Assembly: GCA_963800215.1 (NCBI GenBank)
Contig: CAWCZY010000007.1
Location: forward strand, 682,001 to 746,000
From: JAJPKK01 sp963800215
GTDB taxonomy: Bacteria > Pseudomonadota > Alphaproteobacteria > Rhizobiales > Xanthobacteraceae
Length of the DNA: 64,000 bases
Direction: 5' to 3'
This document shows positions 55,671 through 63,628 of the stretch, piece by piece. Numbering within the stretch: the first letter of the stretch is position 1; the number at the start of each line of letters is the position of its first letter. Below the pieces are notes generated by a model. It saw only the letters and a program-made list of their open reading frames with translations, did not search any database and was not told where the DNA came from. A program made the position numbers and the translations under genes.

Positions 55671-55738
55671 TAGGATGGGTTGAGCGAAGCGATGCCTATC
55701 ATCGGCTCATCGATGCGGCCCAGGATGGGTTTCGCAAG
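55670..55738. repeat. Intergenic palindromic repeat (family C), split by an IS1595 element
   Basis: Begins GTAGGATGGGTTGAGC and ends GGATGGGTTTCGCAAG. The other end, AGCTCAACCCATCCTAC, is found at 58373-58389. The 16-bp outer arms are perfect inverted copies (55670-55685 and 58374-58389). Confidence 0.78.
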
Positions 55739-55809
55739 GGCGATTATGCTTCTCTTGACAAAAACCCATAGCGGGAGTAACCTCGTTGTCAGACATCGGG
55801 GATACTCCT

Positions 55810-57469
55810 ATGGGCTCGATCAAATTCACTCCGCAGATGACTATTCCGCAGTTCGAAAAGCTGTTTCCGACTGACGATGCCTGCAAGCAGTATTTGACTG
55901 TCCGGCGTTGGCCCAAGGGCATCTGCTGCCCACGCTGCGGCAACGATAGCGTGTACGACGTAAAGACGCGGCCATTCCACTGGCAGTGCCACAAGTGCGA
56001 CAAGCGTGGCTACCGGTTCTCTGTGCTCGTCGGAACGATCTTCGAGAACACCAATATCGGCATGAAGGCTTGGTTCAAGGTCGTCTACTTCATGCTGACC
56101 AGTAAGAAGGGTATTTCGGCGCTCCAAATCCACCGCATGATGGGTTTTGGTTCGTATCGCACTGCTTGGTATATGTGTCACCGCGTTCGTGGCGGCCTCG
56201 CTGATCCCGAATTCCGTAAGCTTTCACGATCCGGCCACCCGGCGAGGTCTGTTGAGCACCAAACACGTGCTCGATCCGGGCTCGAACTTTGCTCTTTTGC
56301 CGATTTGCGTTCTCCTGCGCCTGCGATAGCGGATGACTGCGGTTCGCGCGATGATAAATCCGGCTGCGCAAGCCGCGCAAGCTGAGCTTCGCCTCGGTCT
56401 CCGCCGAGCGATACGCGCTGTCCGCGTATACATCTGCAGATGTGTTGGCCTGGTTCAGAAGTCCATCGAATATCCGGCTGTCATGCACACTCGCGTCGGT
56501 CACGTCGTACTGCCGGATCAGCTTGTGCTTGGCATCGGCATTCACGTGGTTCTTGTAGCCGTAGAAACTCTTGCCATGCTTCTTGGTCCAGCGCGCATCC
56601 TTGTCTTTCTGCCGGTTTTTCGCCGGGTTCTTCTCCCACGCCTCAGGCGTCTTGCCGGCCTTCACGTCGTCATTCTCGTCGCGGCTATTGCGTTGTTTGG
56701 GAACCGGTACGATTGTGGCATCAACCATCTGGCCGCCACGCGCAATGTAGCCCTTCGCCTCCAAATGTTGGCCAAAGCGCTCGAACAACTTCTCAACCAG
56801 GCCCGCCTTCGCAAGCGTCTCCCGGAACAGCCACAACGTCGTGCCGTCCGGAATGCCGTCCTCGATGCCGAGCCGCAGAAACCGAGTGAACGACAGCCGG
56901 TCGCGCACTTGATACTCGACCTGTTCGTCCGACAGGTTGTAAAGCGATTGCAGCACCAGCATCCGAAACATCACCAAGACGTCGATCGGTTTGCGGCCGG
57001 CGCTGCTCTTCTTCTCGCCCGCCGGCGTCAACACCGCTGCCTCGATCTCCGCGCGGAAGTTCTCGAACGGCACCACGCGATCAATCATTTCCAGCGGATC
57101 GCCCTTCGCGGTAATCGCCGCAAGCCGCCGCTCCGCATCGAAGAACCCGAATTGCCCCATCGTACCCACACCCGCGAATCTTGTTGCCATAGCTTAGACT
57201 CGCACAAATTCGCGGAGGTCGCTATTTTTCGAGGTGCCCTTAAGACATTTCCGCATAAGTTCGTGCGGCACTCTGCGAAGCAATACGTTGACGGGGTTGT
57301 CCATACGCAGACCATTGACGGCTTCTGGTCGCTGCTGAAGCGCGGCATCATGGGCTCGTTCCATAAGGTCAGCCGCAAATATCTGCCGCTGTACGTCGCG
57401 GAATTCGAATTCCGCTACAACAACCGGAACAATCCGGATATCTTTGGTGCGGCCATAGGTCGTTGCTGA
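55810..57469 (+). pseudogene. IS1595-family transposase, interrupted and missing its centre
   Basis: The first part (55810 to about 56218) has the N-terminal zinc ribbon CCPRCGN...CHKCDKRG and the helical part TSKKGISALQIHRMMGFGSY, RTAWYMCHRVRGGLADPEF. The last part (about 57240-57469) continues KTFPHKFVRHSAKQYVDGVV, HTQTIDGFWSLLKRGIMGSF and YVAEFEFRYNNRNN, the C-terminal end with the Asn/Glu stretch of the ISXO2-like catalytic domain. The middle, with the first catalytic Asp residues (DETY/IGGK region), is absent, replaced by the IS5 remnant. So IS5 both inserted and caused a deletion. The transposase is not functional. ATG 55810 is preceded by CGGGGA. Confidence 0.85.
56219..57190 (-). pseudogene. 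IS5-family transposase, C-terminal end deleted
   Basis: The minus strand encodes about 325 residues of an IS5 transposase (IS1031/IS5-like): GQFGFFDAERRLAAITAKGD, GRKPIDVLVMFRMLVLQSLY, NLSDEQVEYQVRDRLSFTRF, GIPDGTTLWLFRETLAKAGL, GGQMVDATIVPVPKQRN (first Asp), KSFYGYKNHVNADAKHKLIR, VYADSAYRSAETEAKL (second Asp) and RARIEHVFG (Glu) near its end. Beyond GAQQTSPGGRIV the native tail of about 40 residues is lost; the frame runs on into antisense of the IS1595 gene. The right terminus (GGGCACCTCGAAAAAT on the minus strand, near 57241) survives, the left one does not. Confidence 0.85.
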
Positions 57470-57516
57470 GGCGCATGAAGGGCCGCAGAAAACGGAAGCG
57501 CCCTCAGAATAGTAGA

Positions 57517-58026
57517 TCATGAGCTGTGCTTGGTTGACCGCATGATGCTGAATATTTTCGCACCTCCTAGAGCAAGTGCCACCACTCCAATAAAAACGAT
57601 GGCGATGCCGAAATACCAATAATCGATCTCTTTGGTTTGCCACCTGACCACAACGTCGCTCGGCAACTGCTGCGATAATTCTAAGTCGCGTTGAATGTCG
57701 ACAGATCGACTCATGTATGAGCCACCTACGGAAAAACAAATCGTTGTGGCGACCCCTATGCCACCTAGTTCGAATAGTTCGTCTCTGGTTACGGGATATT
57801 CCTTCACGCGACGCACTCCCGGAATCGTCTCGTGCGCGCTTCTCGGTAAGCGGCCAGACCTCCGCAAAGACGGCGGCGTCGGTGTCGCGTCGACCGTGGG
57901 GTTAGTGACCGCTGGTGTTGTCGACGCAATCTGAGATGGCCCCGGTGCACCCGTCGCTCCGATTCCAGGACTACCCGTTGGGCCGCCCGACGCCCCAACG
58001 GGTCCGGGGGATAGCGCGTCGGGCAT
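57517..58026 (-). CDS. Passenger gene 2: membrane protein with a collagen-like Gly/Pro start
   Basis: A 169-residue protein, not recognised. The first 45 residues are rich in Gly, Pro, Thr and Ser with short G-P-x-G-x-like steps (PGPVGASGGPTGSPGIGATG). The middle is polar (SAHETIPGVRRVKEYPVTRD), followed by a weakly hydrophobic stretch (about 94-112, GGIGVATTICFSVGGSY) and a clear membrane segment near the end (YFGIAIVFIGVVALALGGAK, about 139-160). It starts one base after the stop of passenger gene 1, so the two are translated together. It lies inside the IS1595 terminal repeats. Composition is less GC-rich than neighbouring chromosomal genes, fitting transfer. Confidence 0.7.
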   Translation of the reverse strand: MPDALSPGPVGASGGPTGSPGIGATGAPGPSQIASTTPAVTNPTVDATPTPPSLRRSGRLPRSAHETIPGVRRVKEYPVTRDELFELGGIGVATTICFSVGGSYMSRSVDIQRDLELSQQLPSDVVVRWQTKEIDYWYFGIAIVFIGVVALALGGAKIFSIMRSTKHSS

Positions 58027-58027
58027 A

Positions 58028-58288
58028 TTATTCTTCCTTGGCCTTTTGCTGCTGCGCGTCTTCGTAGGGCTTCACGATGTCTTTCAGAAGCTTTGCAAAT
58101 GCAATTGCATCGTTTGGTGTTAGCCCAACAGCTGTACGAAACCTTGGAGTCTCGTCCGGCCCACCCTGTTCGCCGAAAGTAATGCGTACCATTTGGCCCG
58201 TATAAACAACCCAAATCTTGTTGGCCAAAAATGCTGGGCCGCCCCAAATTGCTTCCTCGTTTGCAATATCCTGCTCTGTCCGCGCCAT
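58028..58288 (-). CDS. Passenger gene 1: small DUF3467-like protein
   Basis: An 86-residue protein. The strand pattern ANKIWVVYTGQMVRITFGEQ, FRTAVGLTPNDAIAFAKLLK and DIVKPYEDAQQQKAKEE resembles the DUF3467 family (short strand, FG, then P-x-x-A-x-x-L-x-x-L-L and a terminal Y/E stretch). That family is of unknown function and often sits by mobile genes. The match is by eye and moderate. A start at ATG 58288 with CGGGAGACGG upstream is a good site. It is the first gene of the two-gene passenger operon within the IS1595 element, reading away from the right terminal repeat. Confidence 0.7.
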   Translation of the reverse strand: MARTEQDIANEEAIWGGPAFLANKIWVVYTGQMVRITFGEQGGPDETPRFRTAVGLTPNDAIAFAKLLKDIVKPYEDAQQQKAKEE

Positions 58289-58385
58289 TGACCGTCTCCC
58301 GCGATTGTAGGTTCTCGCCTACAATCGCACGGCCCGCGCGTTTGTCAAGAAAAGCATAATCGCCTTCGCAAGAGCTCAACCCATC

Positions 58386-59519
58386 CTACAGATCTCCGCC
58401 CGGCATGGCGGCGCCCTGCCCCTTCGCATCGCGCTTGCTCGCCAGCCGCCTGGCGAAATCCATGCCCGGGCGCTCCACCAGCTGGTACAGCGCCTCCGCC
58501 GCAGGGATGGTCACGACGAGGGTGAAGGCGGCGGTGAGAAGGCCCGCGAGCGTGGTGGTGCTGCCGAACAGCATGTATCCGATGTGGATCGCCAGCACAT
58601 GGAGGAGATAGGCGCCGTAGGAGCGCTGCCCGAGATAGACGAGCGGGCGGTACTCGAAAACGCGCAGCAATGCGCCGCGCTGCAGGATGACGTAAGCGAC
58701 GAGATAGGTCGCGACTGCGGCCACCGCCGTCAATTGCTCGGTGTAGCGCAGCATCGCGAACAGCGCGACGACGAGGCCGAGCGGTACCGCGGCCGGCGCC
58801 CGCGTCAGCGCCGCGATGGCGGCATAGGCGCGCGGCCATTCCAGGAGTTGCGCCAGCATGACCCCGAACAGCAGCGCGCAGTAGGAGTTCGCCGTGAACG
58901 ATCCGTTCGCGATCAGGAGCGCGGTGGTGAGCGCCGTCACCGCAAAGCGCCGCATCGCGTCGCGCATCAGCAGGAACACCAGCGGGAAGAACAGGTAGAA
59001 TTTCAGCTCGATCCCGACCGTCCAGGAATGCACGAAGATGGTGTAGACGCTGGTGTGGGCGTATTCCGGCATCAGGGCGAGATACCAGGGCAGCCGCACC
59101 ATGAATGCTTCGTATTCATCGGCGAGCGACGGCAGCGCGTAGCAGGCGACGCCGTAGATCACGATCGCGACGCAATAGCTCGGCACGATGCGGAAGAAGC
59201 GCCGGATCAGGAATGCCCCGTAAGCGATCCGGCCGCTCTTGCGTTCCTCCCGGATCAGCAGCATCGCCACCAGGTAGCCGCTGATGGCGAAGAACACCCA
59301 GACCGCCGTCCAGCCCTGCAGGTAGGAAAACAACGCCACCGCCGGAATATGCGCGGTGATGACCAAGAGGAAGCCGATGCCGCGCAAGCCATCGAAGCCC
59401 GGGCGATAGGAGCTGTTGCGGTAATCCTGAAAGCTCAGTTCGGAATGATCGCGAGCCTGGGGCAACAGCGTGTACCGTGCGCGGCTAGAGCATGATGCCG
59501 AAAAGTCGCAGACTCTCAT
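58386..59519 (-). CDS. Acyltransferase-3 (OafA/YrhL-like) membrane protein
   Basis: A membrane acyltransferase of about 360-377 residues with ten or so segments. Acyltransferase-3 marks are RPGFDGLRGIGFLLVITAHI, the Phe/Trp-rich VWVFFAISGYLVAMLLIREE, FLIRRFFRIVPSYCVAIVIY, the VHSWTVGIELKFYLFFPLVF region (active-site His/Glu pattern S-W-x-x-x-x-E) and YLGQRSYGAYLLHVLAIHIG. Such enzymes add acetyl or other acyl groups to surface sugars. The start is doubtful: ATG 59519 lies in an intergenic repeat and adds a non-native leader (RVCDFSASCSSRARYTLLPQ); TTG 59465 is likelier. The gene lies next to the IS1595 element; its 3' end is 22 bases from the element's terminal repeat. Confidence 0.86.
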   Translation of the reverse strand: MRVCDFSASCSSRARYTLLPQARDHSELSFQDYRNSSYRPGFDGLRGIGFLLVITAHIPAVALFSYLQGWTAVWVFFAISGYLVAMLLIREERKSGRIAYGAFLIRRFFRIVPSYCVAIVIYGVACYALPSLADEYEAFMVRLPWYLALMPEYAHTSVYTIFVHSWTVGIELKFYLFFPLVFLLMRDAMRRFAVTALTTALLIANGSFTANSYCALLFGVMLAQLLEWPRAYAAIAALTRAPAAVPLGLVVALFAMLRYTEQLTAVAAVATYLVAYVILQRGALLRVFEYRPLVYLGQRSYGAYLLHVLAIHIGYMLFGSTTTLAGLLTAAFTLVVTIPAAEALYQLVERPGMDFARRLASKRDAKGQGAAMPGGDL

Positions 59520-59576
59520 GCTCAGAACTCGAGGAGACTGGAGCTTATCCGATTCAATTCGAAGGGACAGCGCTCT
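59486..59576. repeat. Intergenic repeat (family B), copy 3, inverted
   Basis: Contains AGAGCATGATGCCGAAAAGT, GCAGACTCTCATGCTC (a short hairpin) and CTTATCCGATTCAATTCGAA before GACAGCGCTC, the order of copies 1 and 2 reversed. Confidence 0.65.
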
Positions 59577-59633
59577 GATCGCGTGATGCGATCGCGAAAC
59601 AAACCGGGAAATGTCCGGTGGGATGCAGGCAAC

Positions 59634-59660
59634 AAAAACCCCCGGGGTGGAAACCGGGGG
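59634..59660 (-). terminator. Rho-independent terminator of the molybdopterin oxidoreductase gene
   Basis: On the minus strand CCCCCGG at 59660-59654 and CCGGGGG at 59645-59639 form a 7-bp stem around an 8-base loop, followed by five T. It ends shortly after the stop at 59668. Confidence 0.82.
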
Positions 59661-59667
59661 CTACGGG

Positions 59668-61782
59668 CTAAAGCGCTATGGCGCAGCGCTTTATCCAGAC
59701 TTTGTTGTCGTGGAAGGCGGCGCCCCCGCAGGGTGCGACCGGGTCGGCGCCGGTCAAGGTGTTGATGCCGCGGCCGTCCGGATAGGCATCGTTGGGCCAG
59801 ATCAATTCCGCGATCAGGACGCCGCGCCGCACGCCGGCGTAAATGCGCGCATGCAGGCGCACCTCGCCGCGCGTATTGCCGAGCACCACGGCCTCGCCGT
59901 CCGCGATCCCGGCCGCGGTCGCATCTTGCGGATGGATCATGACTTCCGGCCGGCGCTCCCGCTTGAGCGATGTCGGGGTTTCATTGAACGTCGAGTTGAG
60001 GAAATTCCGCGCCGGCGAGGTCGCCAGCCGGAACGGATGGACGGCATCCGCCTCCTCGATCACGTCCCAGTGATCGGGCAGCGCCGGCATGGCTTCGACC
60101 GGGCCCGCCACCACCGGACTGCGGAACGGCACGTTCCTCCAATCGGGCTTGAAGCGGAACTTGCCGTCGGGCCACGGGAAACCGCCGACATAATGGGAGG
60201 TGGCGAAATCGGGCTGGCAATCGATCCACCGCTTCGCCTCGAGTTCCGCGAGCGTGCCCCAGCCGGATTTGCGCAGGGTCCAGTCGATCAGCTCCCGGGG
60301 CGTCATGGCGAAGCCCGGATGCACGGCGCCGAGGCGCTGCGCGAGCGCGCAATGGACCTCGTGGTTGTTGCGGCATTCGCCGGGCGGATCGATCAGCTTC
60401 GGCCCGAGGATGATGTATTGGTGGCCGCCGCCGCGATAGAAGTCGTCATGCTCGAAGAACATCGTCGCCGGCAGCACGATGTCGGCGGTGCGGGCGGTCT
60501 CGGTCATGAACTGCTCGTGGACGCAGACGAACAGATCCTCGCGCGCGAATCCGCGTTTGACCCGCTCCTGGTCGGGCGCAACCGAGAGCGGATTGGTGTT
60601 CTGGATGAACAGGGCCGCGACTTGCGGGCCGCCGGCGAGGGCGTCCGCATCGCCTTCCAGCACGGCGCCGATGCGCGACTGGTCGAGCATCCGCACCGTG
60701 GGATCGACGACATCGAGGCCTTCGATCATCGTCTTGTCGAGGTGGTAGATATCGGCATTGATGTGAAACGCCCCGCCGCCCTCCAGCAGCCAGGCGCCGG
60801 TCACCGCCGCGATGCAGCTCGCCGCATGCATGTTGGCGGCGCCGTTGCGGGAGCGCGAAAAGCCGTAGCCGAGCCGGAAGAAGGCGCGCTTGCGCTCGCC
60901 GATCAACGCCGCGAAGGCCTCGATGGTGGCTGCGTCGCAGCCGGTGATGCGCGACGCCCAGGCCGGCGTGCGCTCGCGCAGATGGGCTTCGAGCTCGTGG
61001 GGAACGTCGGTGTAGCGGGCCAGATAGTCGCGGTCGGCGCGGCCGTCGCGGAACAGGCAATGCATGACGGCGCAGGCGAGCGCCCCATCGGTGCCGGGGC
61101 GGATCAGGACCGGCAGGTCGGCCTGCTCCATGGTGCCGTTCATGTAGACATCGACGGCCGCGATCTTGGCGCCGCGCTCCTTGCGGGCGCGGGTCGCGTG
61201 GGTCATCACGTTGACCTGGGTGCTCACCGCATTGGTGCCCCAGATCACGACCAGATCGGACTTCGCCATCTCGCGCGGGTCGGGACCAGCGATCCTGCCG
61301 ACCCCGGCGGCAAAGCCGCTGTAAGCGGGATTGACGCAAATGGTCGAAAGGAAGCCGGAATATTTCTTGGCGTGGCGCAGCCGGTGGATGCCGTCGCGCA
61401 TCACCAGGCCCATGGTGCCGGCATAGTAGTACGGCCACACCGCCTGCGCGCCATGGCGCGCCTCCGCGCGCAGCATCGCTTCCGCCGTAATGTCGAGGGC
61501 GTCGTCCCAGGAGACCGGCACGAATTCACCGCTTCCCTTGACGCCCTTGCGGCGCAGCGGCGTCAGCAGGCGATCCTTGTGGTTCGCCCGCTCCGCATAG
61601 CGGGCAACCTTGGCGCAGATCACGCCGGCCGTGTAGTCGTTGTCCGGGGCACCGCGAATCCGGCCGATGGTGCCGGAACCGAGGATCTCGACTTCGAGCG
61701 CACAGGTGGACGGGCAGTCATGCGGGCAGGCGGACGGTGCGATGCGAACCGCCGCGCCCAAGTCCCGCAATGCTTGGTTCAT
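59668..61782 (-). CDS. Molybdopterin-dependent oxidoreductase (DMSO-reductase superfamily)
   Basis: A 704-residue protein. A 4Fe-4S site lies at the start (CPHDCPSTCALEVEILG, with a later VICAKVARY cysteine). The molybdopterin domain follows: GEFVPVSWDDALDITAEAML, QAVWPYYYAGTMGLVMRDGI, VVIWGTNAVSTQVNVM, the GTDGALACAVMHCLFRDG region, EQFMTETARTADIVLPATMF (the typical T-A-D-I-V-L-P motif) and HCALAQRLG. The C-terminal molydopterin dinucleotide-binding domain has HPFRLATSPARNFLNSTFNE, MIHPQDATAAGIADGEAVVL and NTRGEVRLHARIYAGVRRGV. It has no signal peptide, so it is cytoplasmic; the subgroup resembles putative thiosulfate/formate-type single-subunit enzymes. Electron donor and substrate unknown. 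Confidence 0.88.
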   Translation of the reverse strand: MNQALRDLGAAVRIAPSACPHDCPSTCALEVEILGSGTIGRIRGAPDNDYTAGVICAKVARYAERANHKDRLLTPLRRKGVKGSGEFVPVSWDDALDITAEAMLRAEARHGAQAVWPYYYAGTMGLVMRDGIHRLRHAKKYSGFLSTICVNPAYSGFAAGVGRIAGPDPREMAKSDLVVIWGTNAVSTQVNVMTHATRARKERGAKIAAVDVYMNGTMEQADLPVLIRPGTDGALACAVMHCLFRDGRADRDYLARYTDVPHELEAHLRERTPAWASRITGCDAATIEAFAALIGERKRAFFRLGYGFSRSRNGAANMHAASCIAAVTGAWLLEGGGAFHINADIYHLDKTMIEGLDVVDPTVRMLDQSRIGAVLEGDADALAGGPQVAALFIQNTNPLSVAPDQERVKRGFAREDLFVCVHEQFMTETARTADIVLPATMFFEHDDFYRGGGHQYIILGPKLIDPPGECRNNHEVHCALAQRLGAVHPGFAMTPRELIDWTLRKSGWGTLAELEAKRWIDCQPDFATSHYVGGFPWPDGKFRFKPDWRNVPFRSPVVAGPVEAMPALPDHWDVIEEADAVHPFRLATSPARNFLNSTFNETPTSLKRERRPEVMIHPQDATAAGIADGEAVVLGNTRGEVRLHARIYAGVRRGVLIAELIWPNDAYPDGRGINTLTGADPVAPCGGAAFHDNKVWIKRCAIAL

Positions 61783-61833
61783 GCGCCATCGCCTTTCTGG
61801 TGGTGCAGGTGTCAGCTCTGGGAGGTGCAGGTA

Positions 61834-62698
61834 TCAGCTCGACGCCACCGCCTCCGCTTCATGCACGCGACCGGTTCTCGCCAGATACAGACCCGTCAGG
61901 ACGACGAGAATGGCGCCCAACAGCCCACATACCAACTCCACGGGTTCCACCTCAAAACCCCACGCGAGGTGACCACTGTGTCCCATCCAGGACGAGGCCG
62001 TATCGAACGTGGCCGTCGACGTCGTGGAGATGTACTCGGCGATGGCTTGCGCATTGGCGTACGGCCACCAGCTGGGCGCGATATCCATTCCATATAGCTT
62101 GGCCAGGTACTGGGCAATGATGGGATCGCTGGGAAACAGACCTCCCGCGATCCACCCCAGCAACGCCCCGCCGGCCCATACGACCCACGGAAAACGCTCG
62201 AGAAGGGCCAGGAACAAGCGCGCTTCCCGCGATGACGATCGGGATGCTGATCGCCAGGCCGAGGCCGAGCAGCAGATAGTCTCCTTTCGCCGCCGCGGCG
62301 ACTGCGATCACGTTATCGAGACTCATGACGATATTGGCGACGACGACGACGCGCACCGCGCGCCACAAATCTTCGACGGCTTCGGGCGTGTCTTCGGCAT
62401 CATGGGGTTGCGGCGCCACCAGCCCGATAGCCACCCAGAACAGAGCAATCCCGCCGGCGAGCTTGAGATACGGCAATTTCAATAAAGTTGCGACGATACC
62501 GGTAAACAGGATCAGCAGAATGGCGGCGACGCCCGCGCCGAGCACCATGCCCCAGAATCGCTCCTTCGGCGGAAGCGCCCGACACGCGAGCGCGATCACG
62601 ACCGCGTTGTCTCCGGACAACAGAATATTGATGCCCATGATCTGCACGGCGGCCAGCCAGAAGGTCGGCCGCATGATCTCGGATGCAATCATCTCCAC
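61834..62698 (-). CDS. TerC-family membrane protein (YjbE-type); one frameshift
   Basis: A membrane protein of about 287 residues with seven or so segments. TerC marks are FWLAAVQIMGINILLSGDNA, ACRALPPKERFWGMVLGAGV, LKLPYLKLAGGIALFWVAIG, VANIVMSLDNVIAVAAAAKG and LGLGLAISIPIVIAGSAL. The two D-N pairs (SGDNAVV, SLDNVIA) are the conserved metal-linked sites. A surplus base near 62216 shifts the frame; corrected, it continues FLALLERFPWVVWAGGALLG and ends at 61834. TerC/YjbE proteins are linked to manganese export and tellurite tolerance. GTG 62698 fits the GGGGGAA ribosome-binding site; ATG 62692 is an alternative. Confidence 0.87.
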
Positions 62699-62835
62699 AG
62701 GTCGTTCCCCCAGGTTCGCGCAGGCATTCGCGGTAAGCAATTGACGCCAATGACGTGTTTGTCAGGACCCGGGCAGTCTACAGGCCCGCGAGGCAAGCTG
62801 GCTAGTGTCCTGTCTCCAACACATGAATCCCATTA

Positions 62836-62866
62836 CCGGATCGCCCGGCCCGGCCGGGCGATCCGG
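62836..62866. repeat. Near-perfect 31-bp palindrome between convergent/divergent genes
   Basis: CCGGATCGCCCGG and its inverse enclose a short core, with one mismatch at the centre. The sequence resembles the arm of the family A repeat. It could form a strong hairpin; it lies upstream of the TerC gene and of the TadE-like genes. Confidence 0.7.
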
Positions 62867-63016
62867 TCACTACGGGAAATATCCGAGCGCATCCGATGCC
62901 GGCGGGACGATGGCGGCTTGGCTGACAGGCGGTTAATCCGAACCACCAGGATTTACGGACCGGGCTAACCGTCCTCTCATCGCTTTGTGGCATGGTGCGG
63001 GTCAACCTCGATTGTG

Positions 63017-63628
63017 ATGGATCTCGCCACGATGCACTTTGCCAAGCAATTGATCCGTGCCGGCTCGCTTCGGCTCGCCGTCCGTCTCGGGCGGCGGCGC
63101 TTCGCTGGCAACGAGCGCGGGGCAGCGGCGGTCGATTTTGCGCTGGTGGTGCTGCCGTTTCTCGCGGTGCTGACGGTGATCATCGAATCCGCGATCGTTC
63201 TGCTGGCCGGCCAGGTGCTGCAGACCTCTGCGACGAGCGCCGCGCGCACCGTCCTCACCGGGCAGGCGCAGAATGCCGGCTACACCGCGGCCCAGTTCAA
63301 GAGCACCATATGCGCGAATCTGACGGTGATGTTCAACTGCACCGGCAACCTCTACGTCGACGTCGAGAGCTTCTCGAGCTTTTCCACCATCAGCCTCTCC
63401 AGCCCGACCAACGCCAACGGCACCCTGAACACCGCCGGCTTCGGCTATTCGCCCGGCAATCCCGGCGACATCGTCGTGGTCCGGCTGATCTACCAATGGC
63501 CGATCATCGCCGCGAATATCGGCATCTGCGTGGCGACGGCATGCGGCCTTATAAACTCGGCCGGCAATACCAACACTTTGGTCGCGACGGTCGCCTTCCG
63601 CAACGAACCCTACACCCCGAGCACATGA
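63017..63628 (+). CDS. TadE/TadG-like pilus-assembly protein
   Basis: A 203-residue protein. After a basic start (AGSLRLAVRLGRRRFAGNER) it has GAAAVDFALVVLPFLAVLTV, the G-x-x-A-V-[ED]-F-A motif of TadE-like prepilin proteins, here with Asp in place of Glu, and one membrane segment. The rest is an extracellular domain rich in Ser, Thr, Asn and Gly (YVDVESFSSFSTISLSSPTN, GYSPGNPGDIVVVRLIYQWP). Tad pilus systems use such minor pseudopilins for tight adherence. The start is uncertain (ATG 63017 or 63032; no clear ribosome-binding site). Its stop overlaps the ATG of the next gene, so they are translated together. Confidence 0.83.
   Translation: MDLATMHFAKQLIRAGSLRLAVRLGRRRFAGNERGAAAVDFALVVLPFLAVLTVIIESAIVLLAGQVLQTSATSAARTVLTGQAQNAGYTAAQFKSTICANLTVMFNCTGNLYVDVESFSSFSTISLSSPTNANGTLNTAGFGYSPGNPGDIVVVRLIYQWPIIAANIGICVATACGLINSAGNTNTLVATVAFRNEPYTPST

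Larger units (their letters stand above)
55739..58364 (+). mobile_element. IS1595-family element with passenger genes and a nested IS5 remnant (2626 bp)
   Basis: The 24-bp terminal inverted repeats start GGCGATTATGCTT (55739-55762; inverted at 58341-58364) with one mismatch. An 8-bp target duplication, TTCGCAAG, flanks it at 55731-55738 and 58365-58372, as is known for IS1595. Inside are an IS1595-type transposase gene broken by an IS5 remnant, and two small genes of opposite orientation that occupy the right 0.8 kb. These lie within the terminal repeats and so belong to the element as passenger genes. Passenger genes are known in some IS1595 groups, but this pair was not recognised. Confidence 0.85.

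Noticed and set aside
55670..58389. The 16-bp GTAGGATGGGTTGAGC inverted pair as the ends of the mobile element
   Set aside because: The pair lies outside the TTCGCAAG target duplication, so it belongs to the host palindrome; the true ends are the GGCGATTATGCTT repeats inside it.
59611..62097. An 828-codon open frame on the plus strand
   Set aside because: It is antisense to the molybdopterin oxidoreductase and TerC genes.
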